NCBI GenBank assembly: GCA_963575745.1 | Contig: CAUYUJ010015849.1 | Coordinates: forward strand, 413,828-477,827 | From: Prorocentrum cordatum | Lineage: Eukaryota > Sar > Dinophyceae > Prorocentrales > Prorocentraceae | Reading direction: 5' to 3' | Length of the DNA: 64,000 bases | In this document: positions 36,232 through 47,215 of the stretch, piece by piece | Numbering within the stretch: position 1 is the first letter of the stretch | How the letters are laid out: every line of letters begins with the position of its first letter | Notes under the pieces: generated by a model | Seen by the model: only the letters and a program-made list of their open reading frames with translations | Told to the model about the DNA's origin: nothing | Database searches by the model: none | Position numbers and translations under genes: made by a program

Positions 36232-36789
36232 GCGCGTGCCTCTTCCGCTTCGCCTGAGGGCGTCTCACTCCGCGGCCTCGCCCTGGGCCTCCCGGAGCAG
36301 ACGCAACGCGGCCCCCCGGGCGAGTTCCACTGCGTGCTCACGGAGAGCAAGCAGGGAGGTCGTCAAATTGCCCTGGAGGTCGCATGGGGTTCGCCACAAA
36401 GGAGGATCTGCGAGGGCACCGCAGCAGGCAGCGCGAGATGTCCGCGAGGAACCCCAGCTCCGACGCCCGGATGAACCCCATGACCGCCCCAAGCTTGTCC
36501 TCCGCCTCCTCCGCCAACGGGGGGCCCGCAGTGGGGGCGCCGACGTTTTCGGCCACCGCCCGCATTGCCTCCTTCAGGAGGGGCAGCTGCTCCAACCTGG
36601 ATGCTCCTGGGCGAGCGCCGAGCAGCTCCTGGAAGGCCAAGGCGCAGCGGCGAAGGAAGTCCGGATGCATGCGCACCGCCCTGGCAACAGGCCGCCTCGC
36701 CACACCAAGTCTGACTGGGATGCGCTGGGCAGCCAGGACGGCCCGATGCGCCGATTAGTCGCGCCTCTATTCCAAAGCCACCACTTGTA

Positions 36790-37940
36790 ACTCGCGGTCG
36801 ATCTGTTCCGAGACGTGGTGATTGAGATACAGGCGATCAAGCCGCGAGGAGGCCGCGGCACACATGTGCGTCATCTCCGGCTGGGAGAGCTCCTCGAGCC
36901 CGTGCCGCTGACCGATTGGTCCCAGAGGTCCAGAGGTCCACCAGCGTGCGCCGGAGCGCGCCCTGCTCGGGCTGCCGAAAAAAAAGCTTCTCGCATAACC
37001 AAAGTTATTGAATGCAACTGCCGCTGACCGATTGAAAGCCGGAAATTCCTCTCCTCCCCGCGTCGCGGCCGCCCGTAGGCTGCAGCATGGCCGCGCGCCG
37101 GCGGTCTGTCTTCAAAGCCGCCCACTTGAAGTCTCCGCCCAGGAGCATGAGCACCCAATGCTGAGGTTGGATGTCCCTGGCCAGTCGCGCCCGCAGGTGT
37201 TCCCGGAGGCGCGGGAAAGTCGAGCAGTGCTCCATAAAGTCGGGGTGCACCCCAACTTTGTCCAGCTCAGTGACAGCCCCGCCTGTGTGAAAATACGCGA
37301 CTACGATGTCCAACGCTCCTGCAGCGCCTCGCAGAGAGAGGATCGCAGCCCGTCCAGGCCAAAGAACCTTCCACCGAGGCTCAGCCTGGAACTGGGCCAG
37401 AAAGCTGATCTGCACGACGACGCCGACACCAGCGCTGCTTGGGGAGGGGCCGGCCGACCACCATGCCCGGGCCCCAAGCGCCGCGCGCCTCCGTGATCAT
37501 CAAAATGTCTGCCCGCTCCAGCAGCCGGCTCGCGTAGGAAACGCTGGCGCGGAATCGCCCCTCATCGGAACAGAAGAAAGCCTGGGCGTTCCAAGTGGCC
37601 GCGCTGAACTCGCCCTGAAACTGCCCCGGCCTGGACATCGCCAAAGATGCCGGACGGACCCATGGGGGTGCAGCTGGGAGAGAAGTCGTCCTCGGGAGCG
37701 CCCCCACTGCCCGGAGGAGCCGCTGTCTCCGGTAAAGCGCGATCGGCATGTCCAGCCAAATGAGAGCGTCTGGATCGCGGGGGAGGATGTCCTTCGCTCT
37801 GCATGCCAAAGGTGGCAGTGCTGGCAGACACCTGGCACTTGAAAAAACTGGGTCAGAAACGCCAGCGTTTAAATTATGCGAAGTCGGCAAATTGGTTAAA
37901 TTCGTGGGGCGAGAAGGAAGAAGAGAAGGAGGCGCCACTC
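36790..37940 (-). pseudogene. LINE APE/EEP endonuclease region
   Basis: Encodes the N-terminal EEP block SAATWNAQAFFC and LERADILMITEARG (frame 37938-37381), then LAQFQAEPRWKVLWPG, LDIVVAYFHTG and WVLMLLGGDFKWAAL (frame 37415-37005), and ends with SRLDRLYLNHHVSEQI near 36845-36800. These correspond to the N, E, GDFN and SRLDR blocks of LINE endonucleases that nick target DNA. The expected Asn of GDFN is Lys (GDFK), and at least two frame changes separate the blocks. Confidence 0.7.
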
Positions 37941-38349
37941 ACAGGCTGCGGAAGCTCCGAATGACAAACCGGCCGCGTGTCCAGCATGGCCTCCATCTCG
38001 TGGCGGAGCTGGCTGCTCGACGCTGTCGGCGCAGCGCGGAGGAACCACGCGACCTCGAGGAGGAAGCCCGTGGAGCCATCAGCAGCCCAATATTGAATTC
38101 CACCACGCAAGTGTCCAGAGTACCCTGCGGGGTCATGGAGCCGGTGGGTACTCAGGCCCGGCTCCGCTCCCCGTTTCCCGGTGCTCCGCGGTTCTCCAAC
38201 AAGTCGTTACAGACTATCACCCCGATCCTGTCGAACCCCACCTTCGCGGTTTGACCGTGGAGGGCATTGTGGAGCTTGCGGAAGTCGTCAATCGATGAGA
38301 GGAGCACCCGCAGCCGGCCTGGCTGGGCGGCGGGGTCCTGGGTGGCTTA

Positions 38350-40320
38350 GGTGGATGTACTACCCCACCCTCGGTGCGCGTTGATAGTCCTTGTCGTTGA
38401 CCGTCAGCCCCGTGGCCTGAATTACGTGTGTCATCAGCACCCTGAGGCCCTGGCCGTCCTCCTTCCCCACCTCCCCCTGGATGACGACGTCGGTCTGGAA
38501 GTCGTGGAAGAAGAGAGGTGCTATGCCGCGTCGCCGCGAAGCCGCCAGCCCGCGGGAGGTGGCGGACGGCGCCGCGATCACCCTGCCTCCATGCTTGGAC
38601 GCCCGCCAGCGAAGCCGGACAAATGTCTCCTCAACGTCGTTGTGCATGACATAGTCCATCTTGCCAGTCCATGTTTCCGGCTCCGCCTCCGTGTGCACGA
38701 CGAAACTGCTGGGCGAGAGGGCGACCAGCTGGAAACAAAGCGGCCAGTAGTGCGGCACCGCGAGCTTGTAGAAGAACTCCAGGAGCAGCGCCTCCCTGTG
38801 TCCGACCACGGGGCGGAGGCCGTAGAAGGTGTCTGAAGCTAACGACTTCCCACGGCCATGCCGGAGAACAAGAAATATGTCCATGTCCCGGACTGTTGGA
38901 GGCAATACCCAGTCCAAGCAGAGGCGGGGGATCGCAGTAGTGCTCAATGGGCTGCGCCGCGGTGCGCGGCTGAGGACGCCCTCCAAGACGCTGTTCGTGA
39001 GAAGGTTCATGGTCCGGTTGTATTCGTCTGCCCGGAGGTCCAACGCCATCACTCTGGGCGCCTCCACGGTGCAGATGGCGGCGTGCGGCTCCAGCAAGCG
39101 CGGGAGCCCCCGCGGTTCCGTGCGGCCAAGATGGAGACCGCGAGGTCCTGGCACACGTGACGCGGGAACCCACCGCCCGGAAGCAACACCTCCACGGGTG
39201 TCAAGGTCAGCGTGTATGCCCGCACGATGGGGGCCCACTTCCCTGACAAGAGCGGGGAGTGCCAGAGGTCCAGAACTGTCTCCAGTGTCCCCATGCCTGC
39301 CTGCAGCGGCACGGGGGCGAAGAGGTATAGGGCCGCTGGGTGCTCTGCCGCGGCCTTGCGACGCATGAACTGGGAGAGGAACCTGGTGAGCGCATTCTGG
39401 TCCGTGGGGGCCCATAATGCCACCTGCCTCCCAATGACCTGCGTCCACAAGCTCTCGTCCCCTTTCTCCGCCCAGCCCGCCAACCGTCGAGCGGCGGCAA
39501 TGTCCGAGGCCGTCTGGAGCTCAGCTCCCAATGTCCCAGACCATTGAGTGGCCATGCAAGTCCCCCCCGGCAGATTACTCAAAAGAAGACTCAATGCGAC
39601 TGCACCCAGCTCTTTGTGGAGGGGGAGCCGCGGCACCTTGAGACGCCGGCGCTGGGCCAGAGCCACGGGCAGCGCAGACACGCAGGTCGCCGCCGCATCG
39701 TTGACCTTGGCAGCGAACCCCCGCGCGAGGGCGAGATCCGCATCCGCCCATGGAGGGGCCACAGCGAGCTCGCAGAGCTGCTCGGCGGTGCGGCGCCGGT
39801 TGGCAATCATGAGCTCCGACGGATCCGGACCATCGAGCATCGCCAGGCCCAGGAGATGCTAGGCCTCCTCGGCGGTCACTCCATAACCCAACTTCTGCAA
39901 AATGCCCTGGAGGTCCGCCCAACATGTCGGGTAGACGACCGCTGGTCTACCGGTGGCGGTCTGCCCCGCGTTCGCCGCAGCGACCCAGGGGAAGTGCACC
40001 ATGACCTCATTCTCGACGAAGTCCACCATGAGCTCGTCCCGAAGAGAGACTGTGAGCCCGGGCGCGAGATGACCAGGAGCCGAGTAGGGCCCAGCAGCAG
40101 CAGCAGCAGCAGCAGAGGCTCCCGACCTCGTAATGTCGTCGTCGTCGTCGTCCACCTCGATGGCCTCCAAGTGCCCCGCCTCCGAGTCCTCGTCCGCGCC
40201 CATCCGCAGAGCCGACATGCTCTGCGTAGCGCCAGTGTCCATGCTCGCTGGGGCCGCCGCCGCAGAGCCGCGGACACAGCGAGATGTACAAGGATCGTGG
40301 TCCTGGGTGCGCGGACACAA
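38350..40320 (-). pseudogene. LINE ORF1-like protein, interrupted
   Basis: Starts MCPRTQDHDPCTSRCV at 40320; acidic run EVDDDDDDI; TCWADLQGILQKLGYGV; an in-frame TAG at ~39858; the same frame resumes with LDGPDPSELMIANRRRTAEQ and SLWTQVIGRQVALWAP. A frame change near 39060-39140 leads to ALDLRADEYNRTMNLLTNSV, MDYVMHNDVEETFVRLRW and a stop at 38360. A following segment (38335-38170) encodes LRVLLSSIDDFRKLHNALHG before another stop. It probably provided an RNA-binding structural protein; that role is inferred from its position. Confidence 0.55.
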
Positions 40321-40343
40321 CGTGATTCACAGGGGATCGCAGC

Positions 40344-40376
40344 CCTTGGCCCCTTGAGCCTTGAACCTTGAGGCTT
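40344..40376 (-). other. Iterated TCAAG words at the LINE 5' end
   Basis: Read on the minus strand, TGGCTCAAG is followed by CCTCAAG, GTTCAAG, GCTCAAG and GGGCCAAG, just upstream of the ORF1 start at 40320. The first word equals the last nine bases of the dinoflagellate spliced leader. It may be stacked relict leaders or just a short tandem repeat. Confidence 0.3.
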
Positions 40377-40499
40377 GAGCCATCAGCGGAGGGGCGACCC
40401 GCGGGACCGCGTTCAAGTTTTGCGGCACGTCGTTGGGTCCGTTTTGGCAGTCGCCGACCCTCAAGACTTCAGGGTCGTCTTCTGGCAGGTCTCGGGGGG

Positions 40500-40790
40500 G
40501 GCGACGGAACAGCATCGTCGGCAGCGTCCTTGTCCCCGCCCAGCCTTAGCGGGTCACAGCCGTCATCGTCACCCTGCCCGGGTGGCTTCGTGGCGGCAAG
40601 GTCCGACGCCGAGTGGCACGCCCGCCAGTAGGGCAGCGGGAGGGTACGGAGGCGGTGGTCGTAGATCGCGACCGCCGTGTTGTGCAGGACGGCCGCGAGC
40701 TCGTGGTGGCGCTGGGCAGCGTCGGCCACTGCACAAGGGATGTCATGGAGGCAGACGGCCTGCGTCCCCAGGGCGGTCAGCCTCGCGGTT
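40500..40790 (-). CDS. Exon of a hypothetical protein
   Basis: A frame with strong GC3 preference encodes VCLHDIPCAVADAAQRHHEL, LHNTAVAIYDHRLRTLPLP and YWRACHSASDLAATKPPGQ. It follows a CT-rich tract and a CGAG|G acceptor near 40787, as expected for an internal exon. It lies 5' of the LINE on the same strand, so it may be host sequence or an upstream part of the element. Function unknown. Confidence 0.45.
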
Positions 40791-43398
40791 AAAGAAAGAG
40801 AGAGAGAGAAGGACCTCAAAGCAAACAAACAAACAACCAACCAACCAAACAGACAGACAAGCACGCAACAGCAGCAGCAAGAACAAACACATGATCTAGA
40901 CAGATATTGAGGGGGGATGTAAAATTGAGCGCGGGGGTGAACGCGTAGGGGGAGGGAGGTCGGAGAAGGAGGTTCAGGAGGGATGCGGGAGGCGGGAAGA
41001 GGTAAGAGCTGAAGGGAGAGGGGACAAGAGCAGGAGGGGGAGCAACGAGGAAGGAGGTGGACTGAGAAGGGAGATGGGGGAAATATGAGACAGGAAGAAG
41101 AGCACCTAAATCAGCACCTCCTGAAGCATGCCCATTCCCACTGGTAGCATCAAGAGCAAAAGGAAGCGGGGGAGAAATATTGTAGTAAGGTTGGTACTAT
41201 CTGCAACTCCTCAAGCGCCTAATCGTGTTGCCCAAATGCTTCCTGTGGTTGAGCACCCCACCCCGTCCTCGTTCTCCTACTCCTCCTGTTCCTCCTTCGA
41301 CTGTCGTGCTCAATCGAGTGTGGCGCTCGCCCGGCTGTCAGAGCATGTGCCTTCTCTCCTGGACACCCGTTTCGTTCCTGCTCCTCCTGGGGAAGGCTTC
41401 CCTCCTGCCTCAACATCCTCCCCGTGTCCCCCTGCTCTTCATCCTCCCAGCCACTTCCTCTCTCCGTATGCCTCCTCATCCTCCTCCCCCTCCGCGCGTT
41501 CCCCGTCCTCCCCTGCGTTCTCCTCCACACGTTCATATTCCCCGTTCCTCCTCCTCCTTATCCCTCTCCTCCTGTTCCTCCTCCTCCCCGCTCGCTCGCT
41601 CGGTGGGGCTTAAAAGATTGAGCCCGTGCCAAAATGACATACTCAGCCCTCTCGTGATCTTCCCCAGGCCCAGCAAAAATCAACGGCCGCGTGTTAGACC
41701 AGCTTTGCAGTAGGGTGCATTCAAAAACTTGTCACGCCCCGGTACGGTCAGGAACCATTGCTTAGCGTGTCGCGGCGGCGGCCCAAACAACACGATACGC
41801 CTTGTAAGCGGATAGCATTTCGATCCGCTCCGCGGGGCAGGGGGCTGGGAAAAGCTTGGCACGTGGACGCCTGAGGACTGGAAATGGATAGCGCGTCGCG
41901 CTGCAGCGTAGTGGGCCAGAACCGGCAGAACGACACGCGATCCAAACGTTTCCGTCCATGGCATTCTGCATTTCTGCAGGTCATACACAAGCATACCAGT
42001 ATACATGTGCGCGCAAGGGGGAGGTCTGGTGATCGTAACACAAAACATTGAGGGCGGGGCCCTTACATAACAAGGTACAGGTCGCAAGCGGGCGGGGCGT
42101 AAAAATACCCGTCGGAACACAGGTCCCTGGACCTTGACGACAGCAACGCGGGCGGAACATTCAGAACAACTTTTCGAACAATTGTTCCGCTTGACCAGGA
42201 CTCCGTTTAGCAGCACACCCCTGCAACTCAACTTATCACGGTCTCAACTCACCTCCTCCTCCCTCCCTCCCCTCCCTCCTGCAGGACTGCCCCATTTGGT
42301 TGAACACGCCCCGATCTCCAGCGCCGCGGCCGCGCCGGGAGGGCCGCCGCCGAGCGGCACGGGGACGCTTCCCAGAAGGCAACCGGGCTCCCCACCACCC
42401 ATGCCCTAGGATAGGACTAACAGACAGGAGGGGGAGGAGACAGATGAGGACCTCCTCCTCCTCCTTCTCCTCCTCATCCTCCTTTTCATTATCCTTCCCA
42501 TTATCCTTCCCATCATTTCATCCTTTCCATCCTTTCCCCCCTGCTCCTCCTCACCCATCCTGGTCCACATCGTAGATCTCCTCATCCTGATCCTCATCCT
42601 CCTCCTCCTCCTCCTCCTCACGTCCTCTTCATTAAACCCCTGCTCGTCGCACCACAAGAAAAGTCCGTAGGCTGGGCTGGCCATTTCGTCCGCGATTTCC
42701 CCAGTGCGTATGACCCTGAAGCTGAAAATATTGAACAGCTTCACGGATGTAGGGCGGCCTGATTTCGAAATGGTGCTTTCTTCATAGCGCAGGCCCTTTC
42801 ACCTTCTAAACTCCCAGCAGTGACACGGGTGGAGAGCAGCCCGTTCCCAACACGGGGCTCCCACTGGAGACTGCCTCCAATTTCACAACCATAAAATCAT
42901 CAACATGCAACTGTTACACGGTTGGAAGGCGGCTCTTTCTCAAAACGGGTCTCTCGACGGAGACTTCGTCAAACTCGCTAAAAAGGGTATAGACGGCAGA
43001 TCCTTGTTAAAATTTAGCTTTCGCCTGAAAGGTGGACCAATGGGGCGCACCATTCAAGGGAGCGTTCCCCGTAGCTGAAACATGTGTGCATTGACTTGTG
43101 CGGATGAGCTTGGAGAAGCATCCCGGGTTTAGATTGGCCCTCCTCCCTCACATGTTCTTTCTTCACTTCCTCGTCCTCTTCCTCATGAATCCCTCCCCTT
43201 CGTCTTCCTGTGTACTATTCTCTTGTTTGTCTTCGTCGTCCTCCGTCCTCCCCCTCCTCCTCAACATCCTCATCTCCATCCTTCGTATTCTCATCCGCAC
43301 CCACCTCATCATTACAATTGGATCGTGTTCATGGCCACCCTCATTATCATCACACCATCGTCTTAGCCGTTGCCAACATCGGCAACATCAGCATACAA
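40791..43398. other. Spacer, pyrimidine-rich tracts; one uncertain ORF
   Basis: CCT-rich DNA at 41270-41600 and 42240-42620, A/G-rich DNA at 40915-41100. A 183-codon minus-strand frame (42231-41680) contains FCVTITRPPPCAHMYTGM but no recognised domain; it is reported only as an open frame. Sequence at 42735-43085 holds words shared with the ~82-bp repeats at 46.9 kb (CACGGATG, TTTCGAAATG). Confidence 0.4.
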
Positions 43399-44440
43399 CT
43401 AATCTAGGCCCTCGTCATCGCCATCATCATCAGCATCATCATCATCGTCATCATCATTCATACTGATCATCATCGTCACCAGCACCATCATCACCAACAT
43501 CATCATACTCATCACCAACATCATCATCATCACCGCCAGCACCATCCTCATCATCATCATCAGAAACACCAGCATTGTCATCAGCATCCTAATAATCAGC
43601 ATCATCAGCAGCATCGTCATCATAATCAGCATCTTCGTCAGTTCCATCATCAGCACCATAGTCACCTGTTGAATCACAATCACCATAGCCACCACCATCA
43701 TCATCTTCATCATCAACGTCATCATCACCATTACCATCATCATCATACAACTCATCACCACCACCATCATCAGCATCATCATCGTTACCATCATCATCAC
43801 CATCACCATCGCCATCATGAGCATCGTCATTATCAACATCATCCTCATCGTCATCATCATAACCATCATTATCAGCACCAGCATCGTCATCATCAGCAGC
43901 AGCATCGTAATACGTCCCATTACCATCAGCATCACCATCATCATCATCATCATCCTTATTACCACCATCACCATCACCATCACCATCGTCATCATGATCG
44001 GCATCATCATCGCCATGATCATCACCATCTGATTCGTCATCAACATCAGCAGCATCACCAACACCATCATCATCAGCACCGTCATGATCGTCATCGCCAT
44101 CATCAACAGCATCTTCATGAATGCCGGCACAACCATCATCACCATCATCAGCATCATCATCACACAAATCATCATCATTACCATCACCAGTATCGCAATC
44201 ATAATAATAATCGTCATCATCAGCATCGCAAACTCAAGCATCCCCACCCGCAGTATCATCGTCATCACCACCATCGTCGCCATCATCATCATCATCATCA
44301 GCATTAGTAGCATCGTCATCATCACCATCATCAACAACATCAGTATCATCATCACCATCACCATCACCATCACCACTATCGTCACCATCCTCATCATCGT
44401 CATCATCAGCATCATTATCAACATTATCGGATTCGAGCTC
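43399..44440. repeat. Imperfect ATC/GAT triplet array, ~1.04 kb
   Basis: CATCATCATCAGCATC-type triplets with substitutions that keep the period. The minus-strand 545-codon frame over it (Met/Val/Asp-rich) is a repeat artefact. No unique island was seen within it. Confidence 0.95.
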
Positions 44441-45173
44441 ATATGTGTTTTGCGATATCCAAGGGAGCGCGATCCAGCGCCACTGGCCGTCTGAAAAACA
44501 AATACCGGGGGGGGGGGGGGCAGAAACCAAGAGAACGCCGCTCCCCGCAAAACTTCCCGCCCCCCGCAAAGAAACGGGAGGTCTGGAACACTCCTCACCT
44601 TCCCCCCCCCCCCCCCCCGGGGAAAATTAGTCGGACATCTTCCCCCCCCACCCTCCCCCTCTATCCCCTCCTCCTCCTCCTTCTCCTCCTCCTCCTCCTC
44701 CCCTTCCTCTTCCTCCTCCTCCTCCTCCTCCTCCTCCTCCTCCTCGGTTCGGTTCGGTTCGGTCGAAGGCGGAGCGTCGAAGCCTAGACTAGGAAGATGG
44801 CGAGACAGAGCGGGATGGAAAAGGCGGCGACGAGGACCCCCCAGACCACGAGCCACACAGAGAGGGCAGCCCAAAGCCCACGCACCCCCCAAAAAGGGGG
44901 GGACGCAGGAGAGGAAGAGAGAAGACGAGGCGGAGCGCCCGCAGGGGGGGAGCTTGGGCAAAGGGCCACCCCAGAAACAGGGCCCACAAGGGGCGAGCCG
45001 CGGACCAGGACCAAGAATTCGAGCCACGACCAGCAACAGTCAGACGCGTCAAACCTGCACCGCCCGCTCTCACAGCATGCCATGCTACGCACTCGTACCC
45101 AGCGTCGCAAAACAATCAAGTGACAAGGATATCAGCGTTACGGCAACATGCGCCTGGCCCGCAACAAGTCAAT
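44441..45173. other. Spacer with G/C runs and CCT array
   Basis: G11-type run (~44507-44520), C15-type run (~44606-44620), CCT triplets at 44665-44745 and a GTTCG repeat (44744-44765). Short overlapping frames on both strands at 44784-45123 have no motif. Confidence 0.5.
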
Positions 45174-46304
45174 CTACCGGCGGAACTTGATCTTGGTTTT
45201 CACCAACTCTTTCTTGGCAGCTTCAACCCGGCCTGAGAAATCTTCCGAAGTGGGCGTGGCGGCGGTAGACGACGAAGTCTGCGTGAAAATCCTCGCGGTA
45301 GCAAGAGCAGCGATGGCCTCGGCCTCCAGAACCTTGAACCGCTCGACCGCTGCCAGAAGCTGCTCAGCTGCAGCACTGTCCATATCGTGGAAAACTGGAT
45401 GCAACGCCATCTCTGCCAAAATGGTAACCTTGTTCTCAGCAGCCTGAATGCACTCTGGACCAGGTACGCTCTCAGTCACAACATGTGCGGGGTCTGCAGG
45501 CTCTGGCTGAGATTGAAGCTCATACTGGGGCTCGGCACTGCGAGCCGTGGCGGCGGGGTGAAATCCAGGCGCACCCCGACGGAGAGAACCAGTTGGAAGA
45601 GAGTCGCTGCCCGCAGACCTGCTGTCCATGCCCTCCTCCGGCGAAGAATCACCCTCGGACCCACGGATCACGACGTCGTCGTAGCCGTCCTCGGTACCCT
45701 TGCTAATCGCACCAACTGGAACACCATATTGAGGCAACTCGAGGCCCGCAGAACGCTTGTCCGTGCCCTCCTCCGGTGCGAAGTTATCCTCGGACCCCGT
45801 GGCCTCAGACCCCGAATGCTGAGGTACAGGATGCAGCTGAGGCTGTCGATGCTGCCGATCTGGCTCTGGAGCTCCACGTCGTCGACCATGTCCGGCTCCT
45901 GCACCTTGGCCTCGGCCATGGCGCCCATGATGCTCACCACGCGGCGCTGGCTCCACCGGTGGGGAATCGAGCCAGAGGCAAATTTCACTGCAACCATCCG
46001 AGTGCAAGTGGCGTCGATCAACAGTGACTGCCATGTTGGTGTTCTGGGCGATGCCATCCAGAGCTACCAAAAGAAGAGAACGAGCGACCATCGAAGTCGC
46101 GCCACGGGACTGGTATATCCTGATTTTTGCTTTAGCTCGTCCCTGGTCGGCGGCGCACCCGACCGTGATGTGCGCAGGCGCTCCTTTCACGATGAGCTCT
46201 CGCGCCCAGGCAAGACGAGCAGAAACAACCATTGCAAATTGCAAGCCAAAATGTTGGGGCTGCAGGGGGGATTTCAGCGCAGATGCGCTGTGAAAGCCTC
46301 GCAA
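45174..46304 (-). CDS. Hypothetical protein, reading frame changes twice
   Basis: A single 376-codon frame spans the region, but its middle (45,990-45,830) is Arg/His/Gly-rich. A second minus-strand frame over the same bases reads SIMGAMAEAKVQEPDMV, DDVELQSQIGSIDSLSCI with normal codon bias. The natural protein is therefore N-terminal frame (KAKIRIYQSRGATSMVARS, LHSDGCSEICLWLDS), then the second frame, then back to the first (GSEDNFAPEEGTDKRSAGLE and its near repeat GSEGDSSPEEGMDSRSAGSD; AAAEQLLAAVERFKVLEAEA; end KTKIKFRR). Either two compensating frameshifts in a decaying copy or short introns. The 5' end is probably an exon boundary (CTGCAG near 46262). Function unknown. Confidence 0.5.
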   Translation of the reverse strand: MRGFHSASALKSPLQPQHFGLQFAMVVSARLAWARELIVKGAPAHITVGCAADQGRAKAKIRIYQSRGATSMVARSLLLVALDGIAQNTNMAVTVDRRHLHSDGCSEICLWLDSPPVEPAPRGEHHGRHGRGQGAGAGHGRRRGAPEPDRQHRQPQLHPVPQHSGSEATGSEDNFAPEEGTDKRSAGLELPQYGVPVGAISKGTEDGYDDVVIRGSEGDSSPEEGMDSRSAGSDSLPTGSLRRGAPGFHPAATARSAEPQYELQSQPEPADPAHVVTESVPGPECIQAAENKVTILAEMALHPVFHDMDSAAAEQLLAAVERFKVLEAEAIAALATARIFTQTSSSTAATPTSEDFSGRVEAAKKELVKTKIKFRR

Positions 46305-46339
46305 ACAAGCACGTGCCTGTGCGATGGCTGGCCTGGGCC

Positions 46340-46780
46340 AGCGAGGCTCTCCTCCTCCTCCTCCTCCTCCTCCTCCTCCTCCTCCTCCTCCCTATCCTCC
46401 TCCCTTTCCTCCTCCTCCTCTTCCTCCTCCTCCTGCTCCGCCTGCTCCTCCTCCTCCTTCTCCCCCTCTTCCTTTTTTTTCTCCTCCTCCTCCTCGTTCT
46501 CCTCCTCATCCTCCTTATCATCCTCCCTCTTCCTTCCCTCCTCACTCGCTGCCCAGGTGACCTTCTGGGCTAGACCGAGGCGAGACCGCCCGCAACCCGC
46601 AGCGAGCGGAGCCAGAGGTCGGCCACATAGGGGCGCCGAGGCCGTCAACCATCCTCCTCCTCCTCCTCCTCCTCCTCCTCCTCCTCCTCCTCCTCCTCCT
46701 ACATTTATTTTTCCTCCTCCTCCTCCTCCCTCGTCCTCCTCGTCCTCCTCCTCCCTACCTTCCTCCCCTGACCTTTATAC
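46340..46780. repeat. CCT-triplet tracts
   Basis: Two CTCCTCCTC arrays (46350-46530 and 46650-46760) separated by ~110 bp of unique sequence. They lie upstream of the minus-strand gene at 45174-46304 and may be intronic to it. Confidence 0.9.
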
Positions 46781-46884
46781 ATAGCTCCGCGCGATCGCAC
46801 CCACAATTGCGTCCGTCGGCAGGGTGGGTCAGGCGCTTCGCCTGGGATTTCATCACCACTGATATGACCCAGTAACTTGAAATT

Positions 46885-47215
46885 TGCAACGGGTTCACGG
46901 ATGGAGGGCATGTGCTTTTCAAAATATGGCCCTCGGCGTGGATTAGCGCAAATTCGTCGTAAGTGTTAGGAGCAGTTGCGAAGATGGAAGCCATGTGCTT
47001 TTCCAGATATGGTTTCGCCGTACCGCCGCGCACCCTCGTTTGAAACACTTGCATCCGATTCAGGGATGGAGGGTGGTTCCGTTTCGAAATGTGGGCCTCG
47101 CCCGAGCGCCGGGCACACTCGTCTTAACAATTTGCAGAAAGTTCGAAGATGAAGGGTGGTTCCTTTCTTTGGTTTTCAAAATGTGGTTATCGCCTCAGCA
47201 CCGCGGCCACTATTC
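46885..47215. repeat. ~82-bp degenerate tandem repeat, four copies
   Basis: Each copy has GATGGAGGG (or GATGGAAG, GATGAAGGG), then TTTC(G/A)AAATRTGG and a TCGCC-type segment. Copy anchors are near 46899, 46981, 47062 and 47147. Related words occur at 42.7-43.1 kb. Confidence 0.65.

Larger units (their letters stand above)
34250..40320 (-). mobile_element. Decayed LINE-type (APE endonuclease) retrotransposon
   Basis: Order on the minus strand: ORF1-like region (40320-38350), an intermediate segment (38335-37940), APE/EEP endonuclease (37740-36790), reverse transcriptase (36230-35000) and a C-terminal region (34920-34250). This is the standard layout of a non-LTR retrotransposon with an N-terminal apurinic-type endonuclease. 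Stops and frame changes occur in every part and two catalytic motifs are altered, so it is not autonomous. The 3' end may be the A10 run at 32969-32978. Confidence 0.8.

Noticed and set aside
43399-45036. 545-codon minus-strand frame rich in Met and Val
   Set aside because: Most of it is the GAT array; the part before it is a Glu-rich AGG tract and lacks motifs.
44784-45123. Overlapping ~110-codon frames on both strands
   Set aside because: No motif, mutual overlap, and no codon bias that favours either strand.
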